Assembly: GCF_011759365.1 (NCBI RefSeq)
Contig: NZ_JAARLZ010000006.1
Coordinates: forward strand, 186,001-250,000
Origin: Luteibacter anthropi
Lineage (GTDB): Bacteria > Pseudomonadota > Gammaproteobacteria > Xanthomonadales > Rhodanobacteraceae
DNA length: 64,000 nt
Reading direction: 5' to 3'
In this document: positions 17,850 to 25,842 of the stretch, in pieces
Layout: the number at the start of each line of letters is the position of its first letter
Position numbering within the stretch: the first letter of the stretch is position 1
Position numbers and translations under genes: made by a program
The notes under the pieces: model-generated
Seen by the model: the letters and a program-made list of their open reading frames with translations, nothing else
Databases searched by the model: none
Told to the model about the DNA's origin: nothing

Positions 17850-17886
17850 CTCTTCGTTCTAGACATAGATTTCGGTCGCTATTTTT

Positions 17887-17917
17887 GTCCCGCAGGGGGC
17901 TCCCCTGCGGGACGTTT
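17887..17917 (+). terminator. rho-independent terminator after hsp20
   Basis: Twelve-base-pair perfect arms (17887-17898 with 17902-17913), three-base loop, then GTTTT. Confidence 0.9.
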
Positions 17918-17930
17918 TGAAGAATAGATA

Positions 17931-18167
17931 ATGTCTCACAGGCTTTCACGATCACCAGGCGTAACCGAGGACGGCCTTGCGTGGCTGGAGGCGCAGAAGA
18001 ACGGGAGGTCCGGGCAATTGCGTCGTGAATGCGTGGATTGCATACACTTTGAGCCGGACGCCATTAACCCGGAAGGTGGGCTTGGGCGATGCCAGGGAGC
18101 GAATAAGGGAATGGCTGTGTATCCTGGTGTTGATCGCCATTGTAAAGGATGGCGTCCCTACGTTTGA
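17931..18167 (+). CDS. small C4/CxxC protein, unknown
   Basis: 78 residues. Conserved-looking core CVDCIHFEPDAINPEGGLG, then C, then YPGVDRHCKGW. Four cysteines and two histidines suit a zinc site. Proteins of this pattern (C.DC.HF.PD..NP..GLG.C.......YP...H.C) occur in phages and integrative elements without known function. It starts 18 bp after the hsp20 terminator. The ribosome-binding site is weak. Confidence 0.65.
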   Translation: MSHRLSRSPGVTEDGLAWLEAQKNGRSGQLRRECVDCIHFEPDAINPEGGLGRCQGANKGMAVYPGVDRHCKGWRPYV

Positions 18168-18265
18168 TGGCGAAGGGTGCGGGCGAGCTGCATGGGACCC
18201 TCAACGGTGGATTCACTAGGTCGTGACAACTGAAGGTGGGTAATCCAAAAAAAGAGGAGACGCCC

Positions 18266-18517
18266 ATGCTTCAGTTAAATCCGCCACTGCCTATGAACAC
18301 TCCCAAAGGCGAAGGGTTCGCGCATTTTCTGATCGACTACGGTCCCGAATCTGACCTGTACTGGACAGTGCTCATAACGGAAAGTGGTGAAATCTGGACC
18401 TTCGCCAACAAAGAAGTCAGGGCATCCAAGAACATAACCCTGGGCCGGGTGTCGCCGACACAGCCTAAGCAGTCGGGCGGTCAACGGCGTGCGGACGTGT
18501 CACCGATTTTGCGATAG
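18266..18517 (+). CDS. phage-related conserved small protein, unknown
   Basis: 83 residues from ATG 18266, after AAAGAGGAGA. The core (LNPPLPMNTPKGEGFAHFL, IDYGPESDLYWTV, and EIWTFANKEVRASKNITLGR) is a widely distributed phage/prophage small protein pattern. No function is known to me. Its presence supports phage or island origin for this stretch. Confidence 0.8.
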   Translation: MLQLNPPLPMNTPKGEGFAHFLIDYGPESDLYWTVLITESGEIWTFANKEVRASKNITLGRVSPTQPKQSGGQRRADVSPILR

Positions 18518-18658
18518 ATCGCGGGCAGGCTCGTCAATGGCTCGCCTATCTGTTTGTGTTGCCGAAAAGGCATATAGGCGCTGAAGGGCATTAATTATTT
18601 CGTAGCGATCATTGGGCTAGGCTGGGGGTTCACAGACGGAGCAAAGAGGAAGACGTCA

Positions 18659-18880
18659 ATGTCCGGACAATCTCTCACCTGCTCCTACTTCGTGCGGTCC
18701 GTAGGGGAGGGCTTTGTTGGTTCCTACGAGATATTCGATGAGGCCGGGAAGGTGGTAGATGCCTGGCAAGGAAAGTCGATTTTTCCAACTGCGGCACTGG
18801 CTCTAGCATACGCTCAATCGAAGGCAGAGGCCTCGCGCGAGGAACTCCTGGAGGCGACCCTAGCTCCTTCCTTGTCGTAG
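18659..18880 (+). CDS. small protein, family A member 1
   Basis: 73 residues preceded by AAAGAGGAAG. The pattern CSYFVRS..GEGFVGSYEIFDEAGKVVDAW, then AALALAYAQ, is shared with the C-terminal half of the gene at 20229 and more loosely with 19210. It looks like a short beta hairpin domain plus a helix. No known function; three copies in 2 kb argue for a real family. Confidence 0.6.
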   Translation: MSGQSLTCSYFVRSVGEGFVGSYEIFDEAGKVVDAWQGKSIFPTAALALAYAQSKAEASREELLEATLAPSLS

Positions 18881-19209
18881 CAGGCTTCTTTTATCCGGCG
18901 CTTCATCTGATGGAAGGCTAGGCATAGACCCTGCGGGCGGCTAGCGCAAAGATGAATAGGGCGTGCTATATGTCTGGCATTCCGATCGCCGAGGGGGAGG
19001 GCTAGTGTCTAGCATGTTGGTTCCCTAGCATTGATGTTTTTGAATAAAACAATCGCGTTGCATGATGCTTAACATCGGCAATGATCCTATTGAGGTGCGG
19101 CGGCGGGTTTCCTGAGCGGTCGACTATTCGTAGCGAGTGTGTGCAGCATCATGCATCCGGCAAGCCCCAAAGTCCGTATAGCACTGGACTAGTTACCGGT
19201 CATCGAATC
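18881..19209. other. gene-free stretch
   Basis: About 330 bp. No frame with a ribosome-binding site, no terminator and no clear promoter. It holds two short CTAGTGTCTAGCA/CCTAGCA-like half-palindromes near 19012-19035; nothing else is seen. Confidence 0.4.
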
Positions 19210-19446
19210 ATGCACTTCCGATACACGCTCATTTGGGATGCAGAAGAGCACCAGGGCGGATTCGTCCCTCGGGTGCTCATAACCGACCTTGAGACTCAGC
19301 GGCCTGCACTCCGGTGGCGGGCGACGTATTCACTTGACACGATGTCCGGCGCCCTTCTATACGCGCGGCAATATGGTGAATCGGCCCTCACGGCCCTTAA
19401 TTCGCTAGATGGTCAGGCGGCGTCGGACTCGCCGCCAGAGGACTAA
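19210..19446 (+). CDS. small protein, family A member 2
   Basis: 78 residues from ATG 19210; a longer frame from 19081 is composition-poor. The order FRYTLIWDAEEHQGGF, a VLITDLET strand, then YSLDTMSGALLYARQYGE mirrors family A: strand, GGF turn, strand, hydrophobic helix ending in ALxYA. Unknown function. The ribosome-binding site is poor. Confidence 0.5.
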   Translation: MHFRYTLIWDAEEHQGGFVPRVLITDLETQRPALRWRATYSLDTMSGALLYARQYGESALTALNSLDGQAASDSPPED

Positions 19447-19606
19447 TCTAGGGACCTCCGTAGGAGAAAGTGAGGATGACAGCGCTTCCAGCAGTCCAGG
19501 GGTTTGGACGCTTCAGGCGGAACAACGTCCATTGACTGCCAATTCGCGAAGATCCAATCGCTGCCTGTTATGAGCATACGTTCGTCGATTATCTTCCTAG
19601 GAATAT

Positions 19607-19813
19607 CTATGCCCTATCTGGGGCAAACATCCGCCTTCGCCGACGAATTTCCGCGCGGACGTCGGTCGGCACATCACCTGCAGCGGCAACCGCAAGACAG
19701 AGTTCATGTGCCGTGACGCCCAGATTCCTCATCCAGTAACGGAGGTCGGTAGCCTGATTTATATCGATCCGTATTTTCGATAGGTCAGTGGTATTGATCC
19801 CAACGACGTTCAT
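19607..19813 (-). CDS. DUF3606 family small protein
   Basis: 68 residues. The core RIDINQATDLRYWMRNLGV, then HELCLAVAAAGD, matches DUF3606 (typically iDvn..yElr.Ws..fgvs...L..AV..vG). Such proteins are common in Burkholderia and Xanthomonadales islands, often beside stress genes, with no assigned function. It shares the minus strand with the small hydrophilic protein at 19927. Confidence 0.75.
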   Translation of the reverse strand: MNVVGINTTDLSKIRIDINQATDLRYWMRNLGVTAHELCLAVAAAGDVPTDVRAEIRRRRRMFAPDRA

Positions 19814-19926
19814 TTCGGTGCCCCACGTTCGATTTCAGTGGCACCGGAATTAGACGGGCGCCGAGTCCTTCATGCAAATGGTTTCTCGAAGAAACGGCGC
19901 TCGACCGCCGCCCTTACAAACCGAAC

Positions 19927-20067
19927 TTACTTCTTCGAGTGGCTATCGTCCGCGTTTTTCTGCGGGGATTGATGCTTCGACTGATCACCGTGCTTTTGCG
20001 GATCAGCAGACTTTTTGTCGTTGCCAGTACTCTGGCCAGGTGCGCTAGTTTTCTTTTCGTCGTTCAT
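19927..20067 (-). CDS. very small hydrophilic Lys/Gln/His protein
   Basis: 46 residues, MNDEKKTSAPGQ to DDSHSKK, with a strong ribosome-binding site (AAAGGAG six bases before the ATG at 20067). It has almost no hydrophobic residues and is probably disordered, like hydrophilic stress or desiccation peptides. It belongs with the DUF3606 gene and the Hsp20 in what looks like a stress-linked cluster; that role is inferred. Confidence 0.65.
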   Translation of the reverse strand: MNDEKKTSAPGQSTGNDKKSADPQKHGDQSKHQSPQKNADDSHSKK

Positions 20068-20228
20068 ATCGATCTCCTTTAGGGAGTCTCGACACTGGGC
20101 GCAGTGACGTGAGGGTGGCCAGAGTTTATCGTTAGCTTTGTGGTGAGAGTTCGAATCTCATGTGACCTTGGTTCATCGCCTGGAAATCACGCGTCGCAGC
20201 GCATGGTTCGATTCTCTGAGGATCAATC

Positions 20229-20654
20229 ATGAAAAGCAGCATCGCAGCCGTTGGCGGCCAGCCCGATCCAAACCTGGGGGAACATGGTAGTTCCTCTGAG
20301 CCGGAAGGAGCTCCCTCGCTTCCCGAGGACGATCAGGCGGCGGAGGAGGCCTATCTCAACGAAGGCGGCAATCAAGCATCTTCGGAGCCGCAGCGACTCG
20401 GCCCGAATCCTCCAATCCGGATCATTGGCCTTCTCTATTTGCCTTCACGTCCTAACCCAGCTGCGCTATCGATGCAATCCTGCACGTTTAGCGTGAAGGC
20501 TTCCCCGCGAGGCGGGTTCATCGACACTTTCGAAATCAATGACCAAGAAGGCAGGGTGGTTCAGGCCTGGAGCGCCCACGCGCCATCACCGATAGCAGGC
20601 CTGCCGATGGCCTGCGCGAGGCCCGTGAAGCTCGAGTTCCAGGCTGAAGCGTAG
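20229..20654 (+). CDS. small protein: acidic N-terminus plus family A domain
   Basis: 141 residues; GAGGA precedes the ATG at 20229. The first ~65 residues are acidic and disordered (EPEGAPSLPEDDQAAEEAYL). From Met 82 (20472) the sequence CTFSVKASPRGGF, then EINDQEGRVVQAW, is homologous to the 18659 protein. The tail after that loses the ALALAYA helix, so it may be a fusion or a frameshifted pair. Confidence 0.5.
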   Translation: MKSSIAAVGGQPDPNLGEHGSSSEPEGAPSLPEDDQAAEEAYLNEGGNQASSEPQRLGPNPPIRIIGLLYLPSRPNPAALSMQSCTFSVKASPRGGFIDTFEINDQEGRVVQAWSAHAPSPIAGLPMACARPVKLEFQAEA

Positions 20655-20777
20655 CTATGCATAGGCCCGCATCGAGTGCGGTTTGAATGGAATAACACTC
20701 CGGTAACTGAACGTGGCGCACCGTGATGAGGAGGAAGGCTGCCGGCCTCCCCGGCATTCTCAGCTCAGGAGGGCGCT

Positions 20778-20987
20778 ATGAACAGTGGATGTGCACCCAA
20801 AGGCGGCGCAGCGCCGTATACAGCAGCCTGCGACTCGAACGGCTATCTGATAATGCTGGATGGGAAGGTCGTGAAGACCTATCTCTTAGATGCGCTCTGT
20901 CGTTCACTTCCGGAGCCCTATCGGGCCCGGGCATGTGTCGAGTTCGCGGTCTATGACATCGCCAATGCAGGATTCATGTTGAGGTAG
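20778..20987 (+). CDS. small protein, unknown
   Basis: 69 residues with a good AGGAGG six bases before the ATG. Four cysteines; the sequence NGYLIMLDGKVVKTYLLDAL suggests a beta hairpin and helix. The 3' end overlaps the convergent gene 20951-21238 by 37 bp. No family recognised. Confidence 0.6.
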   Translation: MNSGCAPKGGAAPYTAACDSNGYLIMLDGKVVKTYLLDALCRSLPEPYRARACVEFAVYDIANAGFMLR

Positions 20988-21238
20988 GCAGCTGGGCTCA
21001 ACTGGGACCGCAGGCGCCGCGGCGAGGTGAACCCTATCGCGTCGAGTTCGTCTTCGATCCGAAGCATAGCTGCGACGTATCTGGTCGCTGGGCGGGTGCC
21101 GACCGGGACCAGGATATGCACAAGACGGGCCGCGGCGACGACGAGCGCCTCGTAACCCAGTGCATCCTCTTTCGACGCGATAAGGCTGACTCGAAACCGC
21201 ACCTTGTCGAAGCCGCTACCCAGGGCCGCCTCGTTCAT
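20951..21238 (-). CDS. small helical protein, unknown
   Basis: 95 residues from ATG 21238 (an upstream start at 21298 adds basic residues only). Helical, with ALVVAAARLVHILVPVGTRP and AAMLRIEDELDAIGF. No ribosome-binding site is obvious. No family recognised. Confidence 0.45.
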   Translation of the reverse strand: MNEAALGSGFDKVRFRVSLIASKEDALGYEALVVAAARLVHILVPVGTRPATRYVAAMLRIEDELDAIGFTSPRRLRSQLSPAAYLNMNPALAMS

Positions 21239-21409
21239 GGCGGTATTATCGCGGACCATCTGGATTAAACGCAGGCGTAAGTGAGCCCTTGGTCGCATGA
21301 ATCATGCATTGCGGCACATTTCTGAAATCGACCGCGTAAACGGAAGACTCGCGCAGGTCCTTGCGTCTGGCCACGAGGCGGTCGAACTGGCGTCGCGCTC
21401 CTTCGATAC

Positions 21410-22585
21410 CTAGCGAGGCTCGTCGAATTTGACAGTCATTCCGCCAGTAGGCAATTCCCGTTGTCGTCTTGTTTCGGTTCCGTCCGGCTGGACGGCCGTA
21501 TATGACCTCAAAAGATATGGCAGACCTTCGCCTTTGCTCGGCGTAATCGAGTTCGTGACTTCGAAATGTAGGTGGGGTTCTCGCGCATCGCCTGACGCGC
21601 CTACCTGGGCGATTAGTTGACCAGGGCGAACACGGTCTCCCGCACGGACCTTTACGCTTCCGGGCTTGAGGTGATCGTAGTGCGCGTAAAGACCGCCGCC
21701 AAGGTCGAGGATGATGGCATTGCCAGGCACCACATCCATTGTTTCGGGAAGCGCCGGATGAAAGGCATCGCCGTGTCCAGGTGGGTTGTCAGGCATACCA
21801 TCGCGTGAGGCGACCACCACGGCATCCGCAACTGCCAGAACCGGGCGACCGTAGCAATAATACGCGCGGTAGTTGTGTTCGTCACTCTTGAAGGCCGAGC
21901 CATGTATCTGCTGCTGCCAGTCGATTGCGAACCGACGGGAAATGCCGACTTCTGCATCCATGATGGACGCTCCACGACGATGGTGATTTTCCGGATCCTC
22001 GTTGGGCCCATCCAGCGCAACCCAATCCTTTCCCTCGAGGGGACTGTCAAGAACCAGTAGTTTTGCGTGGCTCACTTGCGTCCTTGCCCCATCGGTGGCC
22101 GTCCTGCCAATCGATATGCGATGGATTAGTTGCTCGGGCAATTCAGTGCCTTGGAGATTTACTGAAATAAAAACGATGGCCGTTCCGCCAGCTGGAATGA
22201 CAGGAGCAGTCCGCTTCTCCGAAGCGCTGCTCCCGAGGATTTTCGTCATCGAAGTGAGTGCGCTACCGGTGAACGTCGCCAAGGCTTTCGCCTTTGGCTG
22301 GGCTGCGTCATGAACCTCTATACCCGTAAGCGGCATAGGGCTGTCGGAAAAGTTCGTGAGGTAGACCTCATACAGCGTCTTTGAGTCGCCCCCATCGGCA
22401 TGAAACCACGTCGGCTCGAAACCGACGCGCGCCCACACCTCAACCGGCCAGTCTCGAACTACTGGCGCAGCAGTTAACACGCCACCAGTGCTATGGATCT
22501 GCGCCACTGCAAGGGTCGGCACCGTGACGCCCATGGACAGCATCAGAGTGCATAACAAATCAGTTACCCCTACAGATCTTCTCAT
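21410..22585 (-). CDS. secreted M23-family metallopeptidase
   Basis: 391 residues from ATG 22585, preceded by AAGGAGAT. Signal peptide 1-28 (LLCTLMLSMGVTVPTLAVA). The middle region is a beta-sandwich-like domain (YEVYLTNFSDSPMPLTGIEV). The C-terminal third is a LytM/M23 barrel with the diagnostic GLYAHYDHLKPG, then GDRVRPGQLIAQVGASG, then PHLHFEV. It should cut peptidoglycan cross-links or act as a lysin-like factor in the periplasm. It is monocistronic within the island and might be a bacterial rather than phage gene. Confidence 0.85.
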   Translation of the reverse strand: MRRSVGVTDLLCTLMLSMGVTVPTLAVAQIHSTGGVLTAAPVVRDWPVEVWARVGFEPTWFHADGGDSKTLYEVYLTNFSDSPMPLTGIEVHDAAQPKAKALATFTGSALTSMTKILGSSASEKRTAPVIPAGGTAIVFISVNLQGTELPEQLIHRISIGRTATDGARTQVSHAKLLVLDSPLEGKDWVALDGPNEDPENHHRRGASIMDAEVGISRRFAIDWQQQIHGSAFKSDEHNYRAYYCYGRPVLAVADAVVVASRDGMPDNPPGHGDAFHPALPETMDVVPGNAIILDLGGGLYAHYDHLKPGSVKVRAGDRVRPGQLIAQVGASGDAREPHLHFEVTNSITPSKGEGLPYLLRSYTAVQPDGTETRRQRELPTGGMTVKFDEPR

Positions 22586-22605
22586 TGAAATCTCCTTTAC
22601 ACGCA

Positions 22606-22926
22606 TTGACGCCTGAAAAGTTTCACTTCAACGCTAGCCTCCACGTGTACTACCTTCGGCGTGAGTGCCGAAAGTCAGGCCCCGGTTGTAACGCGAGCAC
22701 ACTGGTCGCTGGTGCTCTGATCTCTGGCAGCGAAGTCGTGTCGGCAGCGCGCGACCAGTCATTGGTGCAGCAGCCACCGCGATAGGGCGCGCCGCCAGAC
22801 ATCAATCGATGCTTAACGCGCCCAGCTCGTCGGCCACTTTGATGATGGCACCGCCGAGTCCCGTCTGGGACTTACTTCCGTTTTGGCCTAAGAGCTCGCG
22901 CGATTTCTCAGCTGCCATGGCTAGCT
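22606..22926. other. gene-free stretch
   Basis: About 320 bp between divergent genes. No frame with a ribosome-binding site; it should hold the peptidase promoter. No terminator seen. Confidence 0.35.
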
Positions 22927-22956
22927 CGTCTAGCTCCGCCGCGGCGGAGCTAGACG
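22927..22956. repeat. 30-bp perfect palindrome
   Basis: Perfect self-complementary sequence centred at 22941/22942, with 15-bp arms starting CGTCTAGCTCCGCC. It ends 2 bp before the ATG at 22959 and contains that gene's only GGAG, so in RNA it could hide the ribosome-binding site. Confidence 0.9.
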
Positions 22957-22958
22957 CT

Positions 22959-23111
22959 ATGGCTGACGAAAAGAATCCACCTCAGAAGCATCCAGGGCAA
23001 GACGATACACCTAAGGACTCTCGCGATCCGACCCGCCCTCGCGACTCCGACGCTTCAGGTGATCCGCTCGACGGAACCGGCGAAGACAATCACAGGCAGA
23101 AGGGGACTTAA
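22959..23111 (+). CDS. small hydrophilic Asp/Pro-rich protein
   Basis: 50 residues, MADEKNPPQKHPGQ to EDNHRQKGT, with no hydrophobic core and expected disordered. GGAG at 22946-22949, within the palindrome, is the likely ribosome-binding site. Similar in character to the 46-residue peptide at 19927. A real but unknown gene, or a chance frame. Its stop overlaps the convergent gene. Confidence 0.5.
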   Translation: MADEKNPPQKHPGQDDTPKDSRDPTRPRDSDASGDPLDGTGEDNHRQKGT

Positions 23112-23521
23112 TCGATGCTGCAATTGAAATCGACTACGAAATCGGGTGACACGCCGCTATAGGTGCCACCTCGCGTCACCAGGACGAATAGCCCCTCACG
23201 CAGGCTGTTCCTGATGCTGACGTAACGTGTTTCATCCGGCGGCTTCGGATAGATTGCCTCCGCGAAAGCGGCGCGAAGCAAGATCTCGTCGACATGACTT
23301 GCTGTGGTCCAGCTCTGTATATAGCCGCTTCCCGGCAGAGCCTTGGCTCCGGGAATATGCGTTGTATCGGTGACAGCGACGAATTCCAGCGTCATGTCGT
23401 CATGAATGTATGTGTAGTGCAGTCGGTTGATGAGGTCATCGTAGAACCGTGCCGATGAGGTCACGATAATCTGGCGCGTTTCGTCAACCGCGCCCAAGGT
23501 CGGGTGGAACTGAAATGCCAT
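23108..23521 (-). CDS. protein of unknown function
   Basis: 137 residues from ATG 23521, with GAGGAG upstream. Beta-rich N-terminus (QIIVTSSARFYDDLINRLHY), then AFAEAIYPKPPDE, then a strand-rich C-terminus. No motif I recognise. It is on the same strand as the peptidase gene but separated by two opposite-strand features. Confidence 0.5.
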   Translation of the reverse strand: MAFQFHPTLGAVDETRQIIVTSSARFYDDLINRLHYTYIHDDMTLEFVAVTDTTHIPGAKALPGSGYIQSWTTASHVDEILLRAAFAEAIYPKPPDETRYVSIRNSLREGLFVLVTRGGTYSGVSPDFVVDFNCSID

Positions 23522-23890
23522 GCTCCGGCTTCTCCTCAAGACTCACTTACCCATTTGCGAGTACTCATCGTGTCTCCGCATCCAGATGCCGTTCTCGTTA
23601 CGTCCCAGCGGAGCTCGATCCAGCTATTGATATACGCACCAGAGGGCTTCTAGGCCGCGAGAATAAGCGGAATGCGCATGATGGATGATAATGACACGGT
23701 TTCAGACGCGAGTGACAGGTAAAGGGGGGCGACAGTAACGAAGGGGCAATGGCTCACGCGTAGGAGTGCCGGTATAGTCAGTTAGTATTACCGCCGCCGC
23801 GCTTCCCTAAGAGTGCCGTGCGCGAGCCGCCTGACTAGGCGGGACTCATCGCCCCGTCGGACTAGAGACATTAAAAACGGAGGGTGTCAC
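23522..23890. other. gene-free stretch
   Basis: About 370 bp. Contains no supported gene. The 5' region of the secreted protein gene at 23891 lies here, with no clear promoter match. Confidence 0.35.
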
Positions 23891-24370
23891 ATGCGGTCTT
23901 GTGTGCTTTTCCTGGCCTTCAATTTGACCGTGGGTTTACTCGTGAGTGAAGTGTCCGACGCCGAGAGTCGTGCTGTTACCGAGGTGCCTCATTTCGGCAT
24001 GTCTCCTGAAGCCCTGGAACAGGCGTACATCGAGTCCTATGAGCAGTCCGGGTTCCGTCTCGAAAGCAAGGATACGTACTCCCTTCCAGAGGGGCCCTGG
24101 ACGACGGTACTCGTGTTCCAGCTGAAGAGCGCGCCCGAGGGGCCAAATGCACCCGGCACTACGCTGATAATCAGCGGCTCCCAGGCAAGCGGATGCCAGC
24201 CATGCGAGCTGAGCAGGCAAACCTTCAGGTGGCCCGATGCGGATAATCCCGATAAGGCGGCATTCGAGCGGGGATGGCACGTTCTGGTGGAGGCCGACAC
24301 AGCTGCCTTGGCAAAGGTACGACAGCGGCTTGGTGTGAGCTTGTCTGCCGTAAAGATGTCGACACCCTGA
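23891..24370 (+). CDS. secreted protein of unknown function
   Basis: 159 residues from ATG 23891, with GGAGGG 8 bp upstream. Signal peptide of about 25 residues (CVLFLAFNLTVGLLVSEVSDA). The mature part has a CQPC pair and a YSLPEGPWTTVLVFQLKS strand region. The two cysteines may form a disulfide in the periplasm. No family recognised. Confidence 0.6.
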   Translation: MRSCVLFLAFNLTVGLLVSEVSDAESRAVTEVPHFGMSPEALEQAYIESYEQSGFRLESKDTYSLPEGPWTTVLVFQLKSAPEGPNAPGTTLIISGSQASGCQPCELSRQTFRWPDADNPDKAAFERGWHVLVEADTAALAKVRQRLGVSLSAVKMSTP

Positions 24371-25001
24371 CGCACGCGAGCCCGGTGTGCCCGCACATCA
24401 TCTGGCTGACGCATGTACAACTCCCGCCCGATGTTCCCGACCGTCATCTGTCAGGGCACTCAGGCCGATTTCGATGGACTGTCCATCAAGGGATGGCGTG
24501 ACGAGGACATGCTCTCCCGCTGTCGTAAGTGAAACACATACGTCGCCGTCCATGCCGATACATCAACTCATACGCTTTCCATGTTGAGGCGCACGGTGCG
24601 TGCGGATCTTGCCGCCTTCGAGGCTGAAACCCAGCAAGGACTCGATCACTAGGCGGTACGCCGAGCTGGCCTATCACCCTGTCACCAAGGCGGTCAGCAA
24701 TCCACGCAACCAAGGGGCCGAGTTGGTCGAGCCTATCCGCTGACCTTGCCGCCCCATGGCTGGGGCTCATATGGTAGTGCTTGCGGCAGTAGCCGCGTTG
24801 GGAAAGTGCACCCGGGTCGCGTGGCTGGCGTCACGGCCGCCGGCAGCAGCGCGGGCGGCGTACAGGGAGGGGCGGATTCGTTTCATGGGTCCATTGTCGA
24901 GCGAGCAAGTATCAAAGCTCGCGACTTCCGTTCCCGGAATAATTGCGGACCAACTATCGAATTGCGGACCAACGCGAAGTTCAAAAAAACGCGTAAGTCT
25001 T
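24371..25001. other. island end, no supported gene
   Basis: About 630 bp between the last island gene and the tRNA. Frames exist on both strands but without ribosome-binding sites, and one runs into the tRNA. A 14-bp direct repeat AATTGCGGACCAAC occurs at 24941 and 24960. No integrase remnant can be identified with confidence. Confidence 0.4.
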
Positions 25002-25088
25002 TGGTGCCGGAAGTGGGACTCGAACCCACACGCTTTTAAGGGCGGCGGATTTTGAGTCCGCTGCGTCTACCGATTCCGCCATTCCGGC
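25002..25088 (-). tRNA. tRNA-Leu(CAA)
   Basis: On the minus strand the sequence begins GCCGGAATGGCGGAATCGG and ends with the pairing TTCCGGC-A-CCA. The anticodon loop is CTCAAAA, giving CAA between GCGGA/TCCGC arms. A long variable arm and a GGTTCGAGTCC T-loop are visible. CCA is encoded. The 3' end faces the island, as in tRNA attachment sites. Confidence 0.97.
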
Positions 25089-25111
25089 GCGGGACGGGCA
25101 TTATGCGTGAA

Positions 25112-25690
25112 TCAGTGGACCTGGTCGAGACCCAGCTGACGTTCGCTGCGGTGGTACCAGTCGTCGCCTTCCGGATTGAACACGGCACACTGGGTCATGC
25201 GGCCCGAGTAGATGTGCAGGCTGACGGCCACCGAATCGCCGCTGGGGTTGCGGATGGTGTGGTACTCGTGCGGCGGGATCAGGCTGCCAGCGGAGCCGGG
25301 GCCGGCCTGGATGGAGCCGACGGGGCGGAACTGGTAGCGGTCGGAGTCGTGGCCGAGCAGCTCGTACTGGACGATTTCCAGCGCGCCGTTCCATACGCCC
25401 TCGACGCACCACATGCCGCTGTGGTCGTGGATGAGGGTGCCCTGGCCGGGGCCCCAGGTCATGGCGACCACGCTGTAGCCATGCTCGTCGCTGCGGTAAA
25501 GCTCACGACGGGCGTAATGGTCGCCGGCAGTCTCGAGCACGCAGGCCGGAAGCTCGACCTCGCGGGAGCGGATCAGCTCGCAGAGGCTGGTGCGCAGGGT
25601 GTCGGTAATCTTGGGAGTGGTGGGCTGGGCGACGGAGGCATCGATGGCATCGATGAGCTTGCGACAGCCAGGAAACTCGACCGTGATCAT
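25112..25690 (-). CDS. cysteine dioxygenase family protein
   Basis: 192 residues from ATG 25690, with AGAGGT 9 bases upstream. A cupin with the HDHSGMW iron-ligand motif (H-x-H), a following E-like WCVEGVWNG and a downstream PPHEYHTIRN histidine. This is the CDO_I pattern. It oxidises L-cysteine or a related thiol to the sulfinate using Fe(II) and O2. It lies 148 bp downstream of metX on the same strand, separated by one REP element, so both may deal with cysteine/methionine sulfur flux. Confidence 0.85.
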   Translation of the reverse strand: MITVEFPGCRKLIDAIDASVAQPTTPKITDTLRTSLCELIRSREVELPACVLETAGDHYARRELYRSDEHGYSVVAMTWGPGQGTLIHDHSGMWCVEGVWNGALEIVQYELLGHDSDRYQFRPVGSIQAGPGSAGSLIPPHEYHTIRNPSGDSVAVSLHIYSGRMTQCAVFNPEGDDWYHRSERQLGLDQVH

Positions 25691-25817
25691 GGGTGCTGAC
25701 CTCTTCAAAGCGGTGCCACGCGGGGACGCGGCTCGGTTTCGATGATACCAGCCCCTGTGGAGGTGCGCCTTTGTGAGCGGGTGGGGTGGCTGCGGGGCTG
25801 CGCGTATTCGTTATCCC

Positions 25818-25842
25818 GGTCGCGCGCAAGGCGCGCTCCTAC
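25818..25842 (-). repeat. GTAG-type REP element, single
   Basis: One 25-bp copy whose outer GTAG end (read on the minus strand) overlaps the metX stop codon. Confidence 0.9.

Noticed and set aside
19504-19716. Plus-strand frame with a signal-like start
   Set aside because: Overlaps the DUF3606 gene on the minus strand, which has recognisable family sequence.
24756-25055. Frames reading into LVPEVGLEPTRF
   Set aside because: This ending is translated tRNA-Leu sequence on the opposite strand, a well-known annotation artefact.
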